Notes under the pieces: model-generated
Told to the model about the DNA's origin: nothing
The model's input: only the letters and a program-made list of their open reading frames with translations
The model's database searches: none
Program-made: the position numbers and the translations under genes
Part shown: piece by piece, positions 12,082 through 24,752 of the stretch
Position numbering within the stretch: the first letter of the stretch is position 1
Layout of the letters: each line of letters opens with the position of its first letter
Source: Myoxocephalus aenaeus
Lineage: Eukaryota > Chordata > Actinopteri > Perciformes > Cottidae
Direction: 5' to 3'
NCBI GenBank assembly: GCA_038501785.1
Contig: JBAMJR010000272.1
Coordinates: forward strand, 1,326,001-1,390,000
Length of the DNA: 64,000 nt

Positions 12082-14470
12082 CAGGGGTCACCAACCTTTT
12101 TGAAGCCGAGAGCTACTTCAAGGGTACAAAATAATACGAAGGGCTACTTGTTTGATACAAACTTCCTGAACAACAAAGTTGCACAGATCACTATCTATTT
12201 AACCCCTATCTAACTATCTAACTCTATCTAACTCTATCTAACCCCCTTCAGAAATGGTCGGAGTTAGGGCTGGGCGGTATGGCCAAAAATTAATATCACA
12301 GTATTTTGTAAGATTCTGGCGTATTTTTTTTCTTCAGTAAACGCATTCATTCATTGATGCTGAAAAGGACCGCAGGCCAACTGAACAGCTGTTTTTACGT
12401 TGGTACATAGAGGGTGTTAGGAAGCTAAACCTGGAGGGACTTAGGACCCAGGGGAATGTAGGTGAAAAAAAACAGGAAGGGTCTGTCTCTTCCTGCGACG
12501 GAGTTTCTTCTTGGTGTGATAGTGGGCGAGCTGTACCCAGCATGCTCGGTGGTGTAATTTTATAAATGTACAATTATTAGTGTTACAAATTGTTAATAAG
12601 TCACAAACTGTTGTGTCTTGGTGTTTTACCCTGTTAAAATGTGTTAGTTGTGGGCAGGCCTGGACTGGGACAAAAATTCGGCCCTGGACTTGGTCCAGAC
12701 TGACCCACCACAATCCGCGCGCAAATACTGTGCCAACTCAGTCCGTTGATGTACATATAATCACACAAGGCCTTAATAACACTACTATACTGAATAATAT
12801 CCCTTGATATTCTGGAGCATTGAATAAAATAAATGATGACTACACATTATGTTGCTCACTTGCTCTTAAGAAGGATACTGGAGAAAGGATTTAAGATTCA
12901 AGAGTGTTTATTTATACAAATACTCATACAAATACAAATAGAACTCCCTGTGAAAGGCGTCCCTGACTGTATGAAAGCCACTTTCGAAGTGTGCCATCCT
13001 TGCAGCGGAAAGCTTTCTGCCATTTGGGGTTACTTGTTGTTGATTGTTGAGGGTGATGCAAATAGCTGAAGGGTGTCTGGGTTGGGACGGGTGAAATAAT
13101 CAATGGGTGGGCTTGGGGTCTCTGGTGAGAGAGACGATGTACTGGGCACAAACCTGGACGTGAAAAGGAGAGAAATAGTACGGAATATGTTTGAACACCC
13201 CTAATATGTATGCAGATGTTTAATTGTAACAGTAGTTAATCAGTGTTTCATTAGTTTTAACTGTATAATGTGAAATATGTCTCCTTGTCTCTTATTTGAT
13301 GTAATTTAATCAGAAAATGTCCATAAATAAGTGTTCAAAAAAAGAAAAGCAAGGACAATAAACCATAAACACTGACAGAAAAAAATAGGTAAAGCATATT
13401 TGAACAAATTGGACAGTGGGCTTGAAGAAAGTGTATTGATACTTAAAACACTTTAACTCTGGTGACCTGATTTGTAATTATAAAAATTGTGAAAAAGCAG
13501 ATCTGCTTGCTCAAACCACAGCACCATAACATAGTGGTTAATTAATCAGGATAGTATATCATTTTCCAACACTTTAGAACTAGATTTACACCACACGCTA
13601 TCACACACATCTATTATGTCAAGGAAAGTTCATAGACAACGTTTCTGAACATTTAGTGAATGAGTGTTTATCCACAACATGTTAGCTAGCTGCTAGCACA
13701 CTCTCCTGCTATCACCACCACCACTCTCCTCCTCCCCCTCCTGTCCCACCATGGCAGCGGGAGCCTCACCTTCACTGTCCGACGACGACCCCTCCTGAGA
13801 GGGACCCGCCGCGCCCGGCGCAGCCAAAGCCCCGGAGCCGGAGGCCACGCCCCCGCCGCCGGAGGCCACGCCCCCGCAGCAGCAAACATATTTATTATAT
13901 TTCTGCTCTTAGCAGCATCAGTTGCGAGAGCTTTTTTCTTCTTTTCCCTCAGTTTTTCTGCACCGCCTTTTCGTTTTTTCTCCATTTTTTCTTTCTCTTC
14001 TCTCTCACAGATTGCTAATGATGTGTCATTAGCTCATCATTAAAGGTGATTGGACGAGGGGGGTCTGGAAAATGCGTGGGCCTGTCATAGGGCCACTGGG
14101 TCACTTATGCGTCTCTTTACATACAACAAAAAAAACAAAAAAAAAGGTCAGCCACTGCCGGCCCATTACTGACCGGCCCACCGGGAAAACTCCCGGTACT
14201 CCCTATGGCCAATCCACCCCTGGTTGTGGGTTATTAATTGTTGTTATAAAGTTTTAACCGCGACTAAAGTTAGAACCATGATACAAGTTAGAACCATGAC
14301 ACATAAGTAGCTCCGACCGCTGCGCGCACACCAGTGAATTATTTTTTTTTTTATTCTTTTTCTTGTGAAAGCTCATAAGCGTGTTCTATTTTTAGAACAT
14401 GCTTCGCGGGCGACTAGCGTGGTCTCTGCGGGCGACCAGGTGCCCGTGGGCACCGTGTTGGCTACCCCTG
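12082..14470. mobile_element. Outer hAT-type element with 8-bp target duplication
   Basis: The left end is CAGGGGTCACCAACC and the right end, read inwards on the other strand, is CAGGGGTAGCCAACACGG. An exact 8-bp duplication CTATACAC flanks it (12074-12081 and 14471-14478). These are hAT hallmarks. The element lies inside intron 2 of the SAMD3-like gene and contains a second hAT-like element. A further hAT-like terminus (GGGCTGGGCGGTATGG) begins near 12267. No transposase frame is visible. Confidence 0.88.
12655..14222. mobile_element. Inner hAT-type element nested in the outer one
   Basis: The ends are CAGGCCTGGACTGG on the left and, inwards from the right, CAGGGGTGGATTGGCC, a familiar fish non-autonomous hAT end. 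The flanking sequence GTTGTGGG is duplicated exactly (12647-12654 and 14223-14230). No long coding frame survives. A GC-rich block at 13730-13870 stands out from the AT-rich surroundings. Confidence 0.88.
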
Positions 14471-16093
14471 CTATACACTCAGACACCACTTTATTAGGTC
14501 ATATTTATTCAAATGTTGAATGTTCAAAGTTAGAATGTCTTGATTCTTTGTACTCCATATTGACATACATGTTGTAGTCAGAATATTAGAATCACCTCAG
14601 AATATATAGTAATCCAGTACAATATCTGATAATGACCTCAATATTACAAAGTAATTAACACTTTACAGTGTGTACAGAAACTGAGTGTTAGTCATCATAA
14701 AAGTAGATGTTATGGCAGAACAATTGCATTGATATGCATTAGGTTGTACAGGAGAACACATTTAAAGAAGCCACTGAATATACATAATAACTAACAACCA
14801 AAGGCACAGGTTTGAGACTTACCAAGTGTTGCTTTAAAATTACTGATTATTTTTTACCTTGTTGATTGGAAACCAAAACCCTCAACTTGCAATTGATTAT
14901 AAGCACATACGTTTATTTTATTTTTTACATTGAATGACCTTATCATAAAACTTGAAATGGAATAACAGCTAGTCTGGCTCTGTCCTAACAAAATATGCCT
15001 ACAAGCATACCACACAGAGTTTATGTGATTGCCCTCCTGGAGTCACAGCTGATTCTATGGAATTGATGACAGGAAGTGCTTCATTGGGTTGGACCCTGAG
15101 ACAGCACATCAAGGATCCTTGATGTTTGTTTTTTTAACAGTAATAAACTAGTCAACTAGTTTTAGATCAGTGGATGTAATGTCAGTAATCAGTAATGTTT
15201 ATTTTTGTCATTTTAGACTCCAAGCAACCCGAGCATCCATATCACCAGAGATGCCGTCATTCGGTGTTTGATGGTGTACCTTGGGGAATCCACGGATCAC
15301 CTCTTAAAACATTATGATGTAAGTTGAAGTACATGTTGAAATATAAAGAAAGTGATTGATCTCTTTCTCATCTCTTCTACCTTTTATGTTTTGGGATGGT
15401 CAAATCACAAATTCAATCATACCATACCTTCATTTCTCCCAGTAATTTGTGGCAAAAGCTACTGGGTTTTGCAGTTTCTTTGATAATAATTCAGATTAAT
15501 TCATATGACCAGCCTGTTAGTTCAAAATAAGATATTTAAAGTGCTTTTTTAGTTTGTTTCTTTTAATTTACAGATATTTACAAATGTGACTTAGTTCAAA
15601 TGTTTGTGAAACAGATTGTACGCTTTTTAACAAAACACTTTTGCAAAACATTATCTCTGAAATTTCTAAATCACTTATGTAAATGAGGTTATGGCAGCTA
15701 CAGGTTTTCTTGTTCAAAGGGTTGGAAGCAATTTGGTAGATGTTCAATCAGGACCTTATCTTTTGGCTGTACAGTCCGTAATACACAATCTTCTTGCTAT
15801 TTCAGGATGCTGATGAAGAAAGTGAGTCGCAGGACCTTGCCATGCAAAAAATGAAAATCTACACGGTGGAGGGTCCAGACGATGTCGGTATCGTTTTAGA
15901 CGGAATAAAAGTTCTGACTGCTCTTGATAACATTCCAAGGGCTTGCTGCATGCTGGTTGGGTTGGCGTATGCAGTCAACCTTGCCTATCCAAAGGAGCTC
16001 CGATACACATTCGAGGTCTTCCTACTGGAGCTGGACTGTTCAAAGCTGTCCCCTAAAGTAAACAGCCTGAAGAACAAACTGCTAAGTAAATAG

Positions 16094-17125
16094 AATGGAC
16101 CTTTGCAAAAAAAGTGTTATTTAGTTATGTTACTGTTCGAACTCTCATGTGATTAAGTTCAACTCGTTCAAAGCTTGAGCTTATTATTTTTTTAAGGATC
16201 CCAGTGAGAAGTGTAGTTTGCCTCTTCAACTGAGTTTTATTGCTGCAGGTGGTTGTTCAATATATAAGCCATCCTCATTTAAAGAATGCCATGTTATTTG
16301 ATGCACAAGCAGCTGTTCGTGAATAGTGATCACCATGTGTTCACCATGATTGCAAATTGTGTGTTTTTATTGAAGAGTTGCACATGGAGAATTTTAGATA
16401 AATGTAACAATGTTGCACAAATAAATGTTTACCTGCTGTACTTTGTATGTATGATGATGATCTGTTGGCTTAAGTTTACTGTGGCACCAAGATGGCATAG
16501 TATTGAGTGAATTAGACATAGACAAATTATGGCAACAAAGTGACAAATAATATTATTGAATATATTTAATGTCCTCTGATACCAAATCAAACTTAGATTT
16601 AAACAATTAATTTAAATTCAGATTAGCAGTGGGAATGTGTTGAATTAAGCAACAATGTGCTAAAGTGTGAGTTGATATAATTGATTTTATTCAGAAAACC
16701 CAACTTAATTTCACCCAGATAATTAATATATACGACTCAACTTCACCCAAATATTCAGTAAATGTAAATCAACTTCACCCAAATATTCAGTAAATGTAAA
16801 TCAACTTCACCCAAATATTCAGTAAATGTAAATCAACTTCACCCAAATATTCAGTAAATGTAAATCAACTTCACCCAAATATTCAGTAAATGTAAATCAA
16901 CTTCACCCAAATATTCAGTAAATGTAAATTACTTTTGATGAAATTCTAAGTAAACATAAGTCATTTTCATTGTGAAATGTATTTGTATTTACTAAATATA
17001 TTTGGTCTATATAACTCATCATTTGGCGCTCTATTACTAAATCAAACACATTTTAATAATGTTTAGATTTAATTAATCTATTCAATACTTTTTATTAATT
17101 ATATTAATTGTCACTTTGTTTTGCA
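16094..17125. repeat. 3' flank of SAMD3-like gene with 31-32-bp tandem repeat
   Basis: After the stop there is UTR-like sequence with a polyadenylation signal near 16419. Then at about 16735-16935 there are six copies of a unit containing AACTTCACCCAAATATTCAG and GTAAATGTAAATC. Short tandem repeats close to the ends are common in CACTA elements, so this may be the right subterminal region of the two-gene element. I could not find a matching CACTG end. Confidence 0.55.
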
Positions 17126-18330
17126 GCAGCGAAACCTATTGTACAGCGGGCCGGTTCCATCAGCAGGGCCATGGCAGCAGGCAGGACTGGTTCCGGGCTG
17201 ATTGACTCTTTTCTCAATCCTCTCTCCATGACCCATCCCAGTTATATCAAGGACACATCATTTTGTTAATTTGGTTAAGGATCTAATAATCCCACAAAAC
17301 GCTATTCTCTTCACCATTGACATTGATAGTTTATACACCAACATTGACAGTACAGAAGGAATACAAGCAGTTAAAGAAGCCTTTCAAAAAAATCCCAACA
17401 AACAGACCTGAAAAAGAACTAATCCAGCTCTTGGAAATCAATTTAAATTGTAATGACTTCACATTCAATCAGGAATTCTTCTTACAGATTAAAGGAACGG
17501 CTATGGGGAAAAAGTTTGCCCCGGCATATGCCAATATTTTCATGGCACAGTCGGAGACTTCAGCCCTTGAGGCTTTGAATTTGAGAAATGCATCAATATT
17601 CTACGCTCACCGGGTGTGGTGAGCGGAGACTCAGGTGCAGAGGAAGGAGACCGAGGCAGGTTTAGGGAGGCAAAAATCCAAAACGTCCTTTACTTAGGAA
17701 AAAAACAAACTTAAAACAAAGAACTGGTAGGCTTACAACAAGGCGAGTGACGAGCGACATGGACCACACATAATACAAAGACAACCCGACAGGGGACAAG
17801 GGAAAGCGGGGGAGTATATATAGGGGAGGGGAAACACAGGTGAAGGGAATCACACTAATGGGAGTGGCTGAGGGCAGGTGCAGGGGATCACAATCAAAGA
17901 CAAGCACAAGACAAACCAACATCATGACACTCGGTCTATAAAAATAAAATCCACAAAGAGTCTTGAATCAGTCGATTTCCTCGACAACCACTTTCAAAGG
18001 CAACAACTTCTCTGAACACATTGGACGTTAAGGTTTTCTTTAAAGAGACGGACACTCATACTTTTCTTTTCAAAAATAGTTTTCATCCTAAGCATACTTT
18101 TGCAGGCCTCATTAAATCTCAGTTACTCAGATTTCACAGAATTTGCACCAGACCTGAAGACTTTAAACAAGCAGTCAAAATCCTATTTCAAGCCCTGTCC
18201 ACCCTGTACTGCAGGTCCTTATTACTCGGTCCAAACCAAATCCAAAAATAGCATTAGACTACCTACTAGAATGTACTACAGACTCCTCCTACTGGGAGTA
18301 AAAGATGAGACGTGGGGAATTGCTAAATGA
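17126..18330 (+). pseudogene. Penelope-like retroelement remnant (RT fragments)
   Basis: Translated pieces match the conserved order of Penelope-like RT. First comes a block around HPSYIKDT (about 17230), then FTIDIDSLYTNI (motif A region, about 17310), then QIKGTAMGKKFAPAYANIFM (about 17490-17550). After an insertion, a thumb-like block follows with ETDTHTFLFKNSFHPKHTF and RFHRIC (about 18050-18150). The fragments lie in different frames with stops between, and the block that should carry the YxDD catalytic pair is missing at the insertion. No GIY-YIG endonuclease is recognisable. Fish Poseidon/Neptune types are the closest I know. Confidence 0.78.
17615..17929 (-). mobile_element. LTR-like insertion, probable solo LTR
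   Basis: A block of about 315 bp interrupts the Penelope-like RT. On the minus strand it begins TGTCATGATGTTGG and ends with ...CACCACA. It contains a TATATATA-like box with GGGGAG near 17810, consistent with a small fish Gypsy-type LTR lying reversed. A clean target duplication was not found, so a SINE or other short insert remains possible. Confidence 0.45.
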
Positions 18331-18589
18331 CATTTGCCGGCCAGTGCACTGCCGTGGGTCTCCATTCAACTTCAAAGCCGTCGGGCGATGTGGGGAGATT
18401 CATGAGTAATCGAATATATCCTAACCCTGATTGGGGCAATTTCATATACAGTTTATAAGTACTATTCATACCTAAACCCAACTCCTAACCCTATATGTGA
18501 TATGTTGATGTACAAGCGTATAGTACAATCTTTGAATACAAAGTGTGGGTAACATGTTCTGTATGACACTGTGACATATTGCTGTGCGT

Positions 18590-19198
18590 CAACTCTTGTG
18601 CAGGCAATCAATCTCCTGCAAAATGCTTTTAATGTTGTTCAAAATACCCTTTTTCAACTGAAACTTGTTATCTTATCTTACACTTATTTTAATACCCATT
18701 GCACTGTTGTTGTTGTTGTTTGTTGATTGTTGTTTGTCTCGTCTAACGTCCCATGTCCAATGTATGCACCTTCCGCCTCAAAAAATTCCTCGTTTGTGAA
18801 AACATTCCTGGCAATAAACAGTTTCTGATTCTGATTTAAATACAGATAAGACAAAACTTGTTGTTTTCAAACAGTCGGAGTAGGCCACAGAACATCCCTT
18901 CGGTGGTCACTCTTGAAGGAAGTGAAATAGTGGTTGTTGACTCTTATAAACATCTTGGTATTCTGATTGACTCCCTCACTTTTCAGCCACATGTACAGTA
19001 CCTGGTGAAAAAGTTGAGATTAAAACTGGGTTTTTATTTTCAAAAATAAACTGTGCTTTTCCAATGTAAAAAAGTGATTAGTTGCTACTACTTTTTTACC
19101 TGTGTTGGACTATGGCGATCTTCTTTATATGCATGCCTCTACTCATCGTAGGGTGGATGCAGCTTACCATGCTTCGCTGCGGTTCATTACAAACTGTA
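18590..19198 (+). pseudogene. L2/Rex1-type LINE reverse transcriptase remnant
   Basis: Homology runs from about 18600 (AINLLQNAFNVVQ) through TDKTKLVVFKQS and SYKHLGILID to LDYGDLLYMHAS and AYHASLRFITNC, with at least one frameshift near 19050. These are the C-terminal palm-thumb blocks of fish L2/Rex1-like RTs. The reading is interrupted between the KLV and TDKTK blocks by a separate LINE tail and is cut at 19198 by the CACTG start of a minisatellite element. Confidence 0.7.
18668..18836 (+). mobile_element. Short 5'-truncated LINE tail inserted in another LINE
   Basis: The block ends GGCAATAAACAGTTTCTGAT TCTGATTT. This is the familiar 3' tail of many fish L2-like LINEs, with a short TTCTGA repeat rather than poly-A. 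It splits the RT reading frame between two consecutive conserved blocks. Borders are inferred from the resumption of homology, good to a few bases. Confidence 0.65.
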
Positions 19199-19745
19199 CA
19201 CTGTAAGAAACGCACTGTGAAATTCACAGTTATTAACTGGCAGCCATTGACAAGTAACTTACTGTAAAAATAAATCACAGTAGATAACTATGAGCTAAAT
19301 CACAGTAAATAACTGGCAGCCATTGACAAGTAACTTACTGTAAAAATAAATCACAGTAGATAACTATGAGCTAAATCACAGTAAATAACTGGCAGCCATT
19401 GACAAGTAACTTACTGTAAAAATAAATCACAGTAGATAACTATGAGCTAAATCACAGTAAATAACTGGCAGCCATTGACAAGTAACTTACTGTAAAAATA
19501 AATCACAGTAGATAACTATGAGCTAAATCACAGTAAATAACTGGCAGCCATTGACAAGTAACTTACTGTAAAAATAAATCACAGTAGATAACTATGAGCT
19601 AAATCACAGTAAATAACTGGCAGCCATTGACAAGTAACTTACTGTGAAACAAAACACAGTATATAACTAGCAGCTATTGTAAATAATAATCACAGTAAGT
19701 AACTGGCAGCCATTGACAAGTAACTTACTGTGAAAAAAAGTCAGT
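19199..19745. repeat. 76-bp minisatellite beginning with CACTGTAA
   Basis: Starting with CACTGTAAGAAACGCACTGT, about six units follow at an exact 76-bp spacing (CTGGCAGCCATTGACAAGT at 19237, 19313, 19389, 19465, 19541 and 19617), then one diverged unit at 19703. Each unit is made of ACTGTRAA/TTACTGT-like modules. The CACTG start resembles CACTA-type termini, so it may be the subterminal array of a non-autonomous element. The other end was not identified. Confidence 0.8.
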
Positions 19746-21283
<1,538 letters not shown>

Positions 21284-21339
21284 AAGCCATGAATAAACAT
21301 GAAAAGATTAGCCACTTGCCCCGAGTTGATCAAGAGTAA

Positions 21340-21505
21340 TGAGTCGCGGTGTCCAGACTCGACTGAAGAGACCCAACATGGTAGAGTCTCACACGGACAC
21401 AAAGTTCAGGAAGCTGAGCGGCTCAGGAAGTTCTGCTTGAGGACTTGTATCTTGACCATCAGGTGTTCACTGTGGATTGGGAAGATCCTCTCTGCAGCCC
21501 AAAAA
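21340..21505 (-). other. Block homologous to 23090-23262, possible exon-like pair
   Basis: On the minus strand this block follows a CTGCAG acceptor-like site and shares an ordered series of words (ATCCACAGTGAACACC, TTCCTGAAC, GTCTGGAC) with the block at 23090-23262. No conserved reading frame spans either block. They may be non-coding exons or an old duplication. I do not recognise them. Confidence 0.3.
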
Positions 21506-21829
21506 CAGAAACAAAGGCAAAGTTAGATTGATGCAGTGCTTGAGCATGATGCCTACACAGAAACATTCACTGCCTTCTGGTGTTAAACTGATCTTCACTG
21601 ACCTAGAAAAAAACAGCACTCTGGAATATCGTTTGGTAAGTCACCTTTATAGTTAATAAAACTTAATAAGTAACAAAAGGACACATTTTACCGCAAAGGC
21701 ATCATCAACACGTGTTAAATGTCTGTAATCGTGCGGCCTACAGATGCCGCCACTCAAGCAATCATCACGTGGTTCATGTTTTATCAACCAGGGTAACTGC
21801 AATCTAATTAATTCTATCAATTAAAAAAA

Positions 21830-22857
21830 TTGGGGGCGCCCCCCCTGAAAAAAACCTCCGCCCCCCTGTAATTTTCTCGATAGCGCCAGATCACAAGTCG
21901 TCATTTAAGTTTCTCTTTCCTATAGAACAGGTCTACACCTTGTTCTGTTATTAAACAAACTAAACGGACGTATTTTATTGATCTTATCCACACACAGCTT
22001 GTCATTTCTGTCTAAATGGTCGCGTTAACACTTCTCCTCTGCTCTGCGTCGCGCACAGCGGAGTTCCGCCATGAAGCGTACACACACGTGCGCGCAAACA
22101 CAGGTGAGCGCTGAGCACACAGCAGCGGACAGAGAGCGTTGAAAAATATGTTGCGTGAAAAGCAGACCGCTATATCTGCGTTTTAAACGTTCCAGGGTGA
22201 AGATGGCAACAGCAGCTCTCATGAGAGGAGCACCGGAGCAGCTCTCCTGAACCCGGAGCAGCTCTCCTGCTCAGGTGAAAGAGACAAAGTGCTCGTGTCT
22301 TGTACCAACAATGAGCTGCTGGCTTCACATATTACAAAAGTACAAAGTACACGGATATAAAACTAAGTCATTAATAAATACATGGAGAAATGCCTGTACT
22401 TTCGGGTAAATGTTTACGTTACGCTGTTAACAGGTTACGCTTGTGCATGCGCGACTCGCCGACTTTTGGCTCTTTGCCAGAAGTCTCCGTGACGTCCTTT
22501 CTGCTGTGAATTGTATCAAATCTACAACCCGTTCATAAAGATGTGTAGAGGCTCACTGCTCCACTGATACAACCTGATGCTCACATCTCTGCACTCATTC
22601 TGTTTGGCAAAAAAAAAAAAAGCTTATTGTTTTCCACAATGAGCTATTTAGTAGTAACTAAATATTAGTTATTTTTTGCACAGATATAACTTTATTTTCA
22701 TTGTTGTAAGTGATTGCAATTTAAAAATAAAAAAATGTCTGATGGAGCAATCTGATTTACTTGAAAGTGATTGCAATTTTCTTTATTCTGTTATTTATTA
22801 AAGCACAGATGGAGTCACAAAATGAAGTTATTTACAGAAAAAGTTTGAGAACCACTG
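21830..22857. mobile_element. hAT-like non-autonomous element, right end visible
   Basis: The right end reads AAAAAGTTTGAGAACCACTGC at 22836-22856, the reverse of the common vertebrate hAT terminus CAGTGGTTCTCAAAC. The left end is not resolved; a C-rich block near 21830 is a candidate. Inside lie a GC-rich stretch (22020-22260) and a poly-A run at 22608-22621. No transposase was found. Confidence 0.5.
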
Positions 22858-23089
22858 CTTTAAGTGTTTGTGTCGGTGTCGTCGTCGCCATCGCCGCCCC
22901 CGAAGCTGTAAACCTAGGGGAAACACTGAAAACTATCTTCCAGTTTTATGATGTCTTCTATGTTTGCAAGAAGCTGTTGGCTCGGGCCATGAACCTGAGG
23001 ATGATCCATTGAGTGAAGTTTGAGTTGTGCTTGCACCTATCATTTGCTACACTGAACTATAACACTGCTTACCTTAATTAGCCTTGATA

Positions 23090-23262
23090 AGACTGGTGTC
23101 TGAGTCATTGGGTCCAGACTGAAGACAGGTGGGACAGAATCTCATACAGACATGGCATGATGTTCAGGAAACTGGAACTTTGGGCAGGTGTTCATTTCAG
23201 CTTCAAGACCCAGGTCAATCTGGTGTTCGTTGTGGGCTCACGTGATCCCGCTACAGCCAGAA
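23090..23262 (-). other. Block homologous to 21340-21505
   Basis: This is the partner of the block at 21340-21505, read on the minus strand after a GCTGTAG acceptor-like site. Similarity is scattered with no shared frame. The two flank the hAT-like element. Nature unknown. Confidence 0.3.
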
Positions 23263-23689
23263 AAAAAAAGACAAAACATTAACAATAATTACAGTAACAA
23301 CAATACCAATAATGTAACTTTATATAGCACTGTTAACGTTGCTAAGTGGTTCTCACAATAAAAAAATTGTAAAATGTAAAAAAAGAGTGGAATAAAATAT
23401 TTCATAAAAAGGCCAATATTGTATAGTATATAAAAAAAATGCAGTAGTATAATAGTATAGTATGTTAAAAAAGTCATAGTATGTAAACATTTTTTTAATA
23501 AATTGACAGTAAAATAAATACAAAATATTATTATGCAATGCCTAGATTTATGCAGTGTTTAACACCAACAATACATGCATACACTGTCTGAACATGAAAT
23601 GGCTACACAGTGCTAACAAAAATAGATGACCCTAAAGCCTTCTGTTGTCAAATTAATATACACTGAACTTTACAACAAACTTACCACTA

Positions 23690-23796
23690 TTTATCCTTGA
23701 CAAAACGTGTATCCAATCATAGACTAGTGGAACAGCAAAGAAGGTGATGAGGTCCATGTGACGGTCCATGCTGGCCATCCTAGTCACACCTGAAAG
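23690..23796 (-). CDS. Possible isolated coding exon, unknown gene
   Basis: On the minus strand a good acceptor (TCTTTCTTTCAG) precedes an open stretch of about 35 codons, followed by a good donor (GTAAGT). The stretch includes RHMDLITFFAVPLVYDWIHV, which looks like real protein: mixed hydrophobic and aromatic residues of normal composition. I do not recognise the family. It could be an exon of a host gene whose other exons are outside the window or decayed. The two homologous blocks further down this strand might belong to the same transcript, but nothing proves it. Confidence 0.3.
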
Positions 23797-23889
23797 AAAG
23801 AGTAAGGCAATAAAAGACATACAGCCTCTTCGGTAAAAAAACGAAATCATCTCAAACATCAAATTTTACTCTTTACAATGCAAACGTTG

Positions 23890-24045
23890 TAATTGAAAAT
23901 GAAGTGGCTAAATTCTCACTCACTCATAACATGTTGTTATCGTAGAGACCAAGGTTTGATTCCAGGTGGGCCCTGCAGATTATCCCCTCTCGCTCCACTG
24001 GGTTTCCTGTCTGTCTCTCTACTAAATCTTAAAAAAAAAATAAAC
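23890..24045 (+). mobile_element. tRNA-derived SINE
   Basis: A degraded tRNA-like head has the B-box-like GGTTTGATTCCAGG at about 23952. It is followed by the body GTTTCCTGTCTGTCTCTCTA typical of percomorph SINEs and a short A-rich tail at 24029-24042. Orientation is plus. A target duplication was not clear. Confidence 0.65.
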
Positions 24046-24752
24046 AAATTAATTACATTTTACAAGATACAAGTAAATAGTCTTAATTATCTGTACAAAC
24101 TGGTCTTGACTCTGAGGGAGACTCCCTTTGGTGACGTTCTCATCTGATAATGTGGGCAGTAAATGAAGACTTGAACATGAACACGTGTTTGCATCCAGTC
24201 ACTGGACAGCGCACGAGTCCTTCCACAAGAAGCTCCTTCTCAGGAGCTGTGTCGTGTCTTCACACCACGTTCACACAACGCCACAGCGCATTTATAAGCG
24301 GTCACATGGACAGCTGTCCTAACGGACAGCGGAGATGTTAATGTCATGCCTCCGGTATAAAGAGCCTTAACCCTCTGAGGTCGGCGCCCGCGTCGAAGCG
24401 GGCGGGAAGGTGTTTTAAGTTTCTAATAAAATCATATCGTCGCGATTATACGTCACAGAGATATGGTTTAAAATCTGGCCGAACGAGTAGACGCTCCACT
24501 TCCTTGTCCTATTCCCGCGTCATCTTACGTAATTCACACAGCAAATGGTGAGCATATAAACACGGACATGTAATATGACAAGATTGTAAACCTTCACTGT
24601 GATTCGTCGATGTGTTTCACGAAAAAACAAACCAATGAACACTCAGAAAATCACAAGACACCGCCCACCATAGCTTCATAAATATCTACTGTAGCTTCAT
24701 AAACACCCACAGTAGCTTCATAACACACTGCTGTTTTTAGTCAGAGAGAAAA

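Larger units (their letters stand above)
10291..16093 (+). pseudogene. SAMD3-like gene, four coding exons with two nonsense changes
   Basis: Coding blocks are 10301-11338, 11766-11912, 15217-15318 and 15806-16093. All have GT-AG borders and are in phase 0, giving 525 codons including the stop. The start is the ATG at 10301, ten bases after a splice acceptor, so an upstream exon is likely. The N-terminal 75 residues resemble a PB1/ubiquitin-like fold and the rest matches what I remember of fish proteins named SAMD3-like. Two in-frame TGA codons break exon 1, at 11018-11020 (probably from CGA) and 11114-11116 (probably from TGG). Homology continues in the same frame past both. Intron 2 holds nested hAT elements. 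An AATAAA near 16419 could end the transcript. The function is not known to me. Placement downstream of the CACTA-like transposase suggests an accessory transposon gene. Confidence 0.65.
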
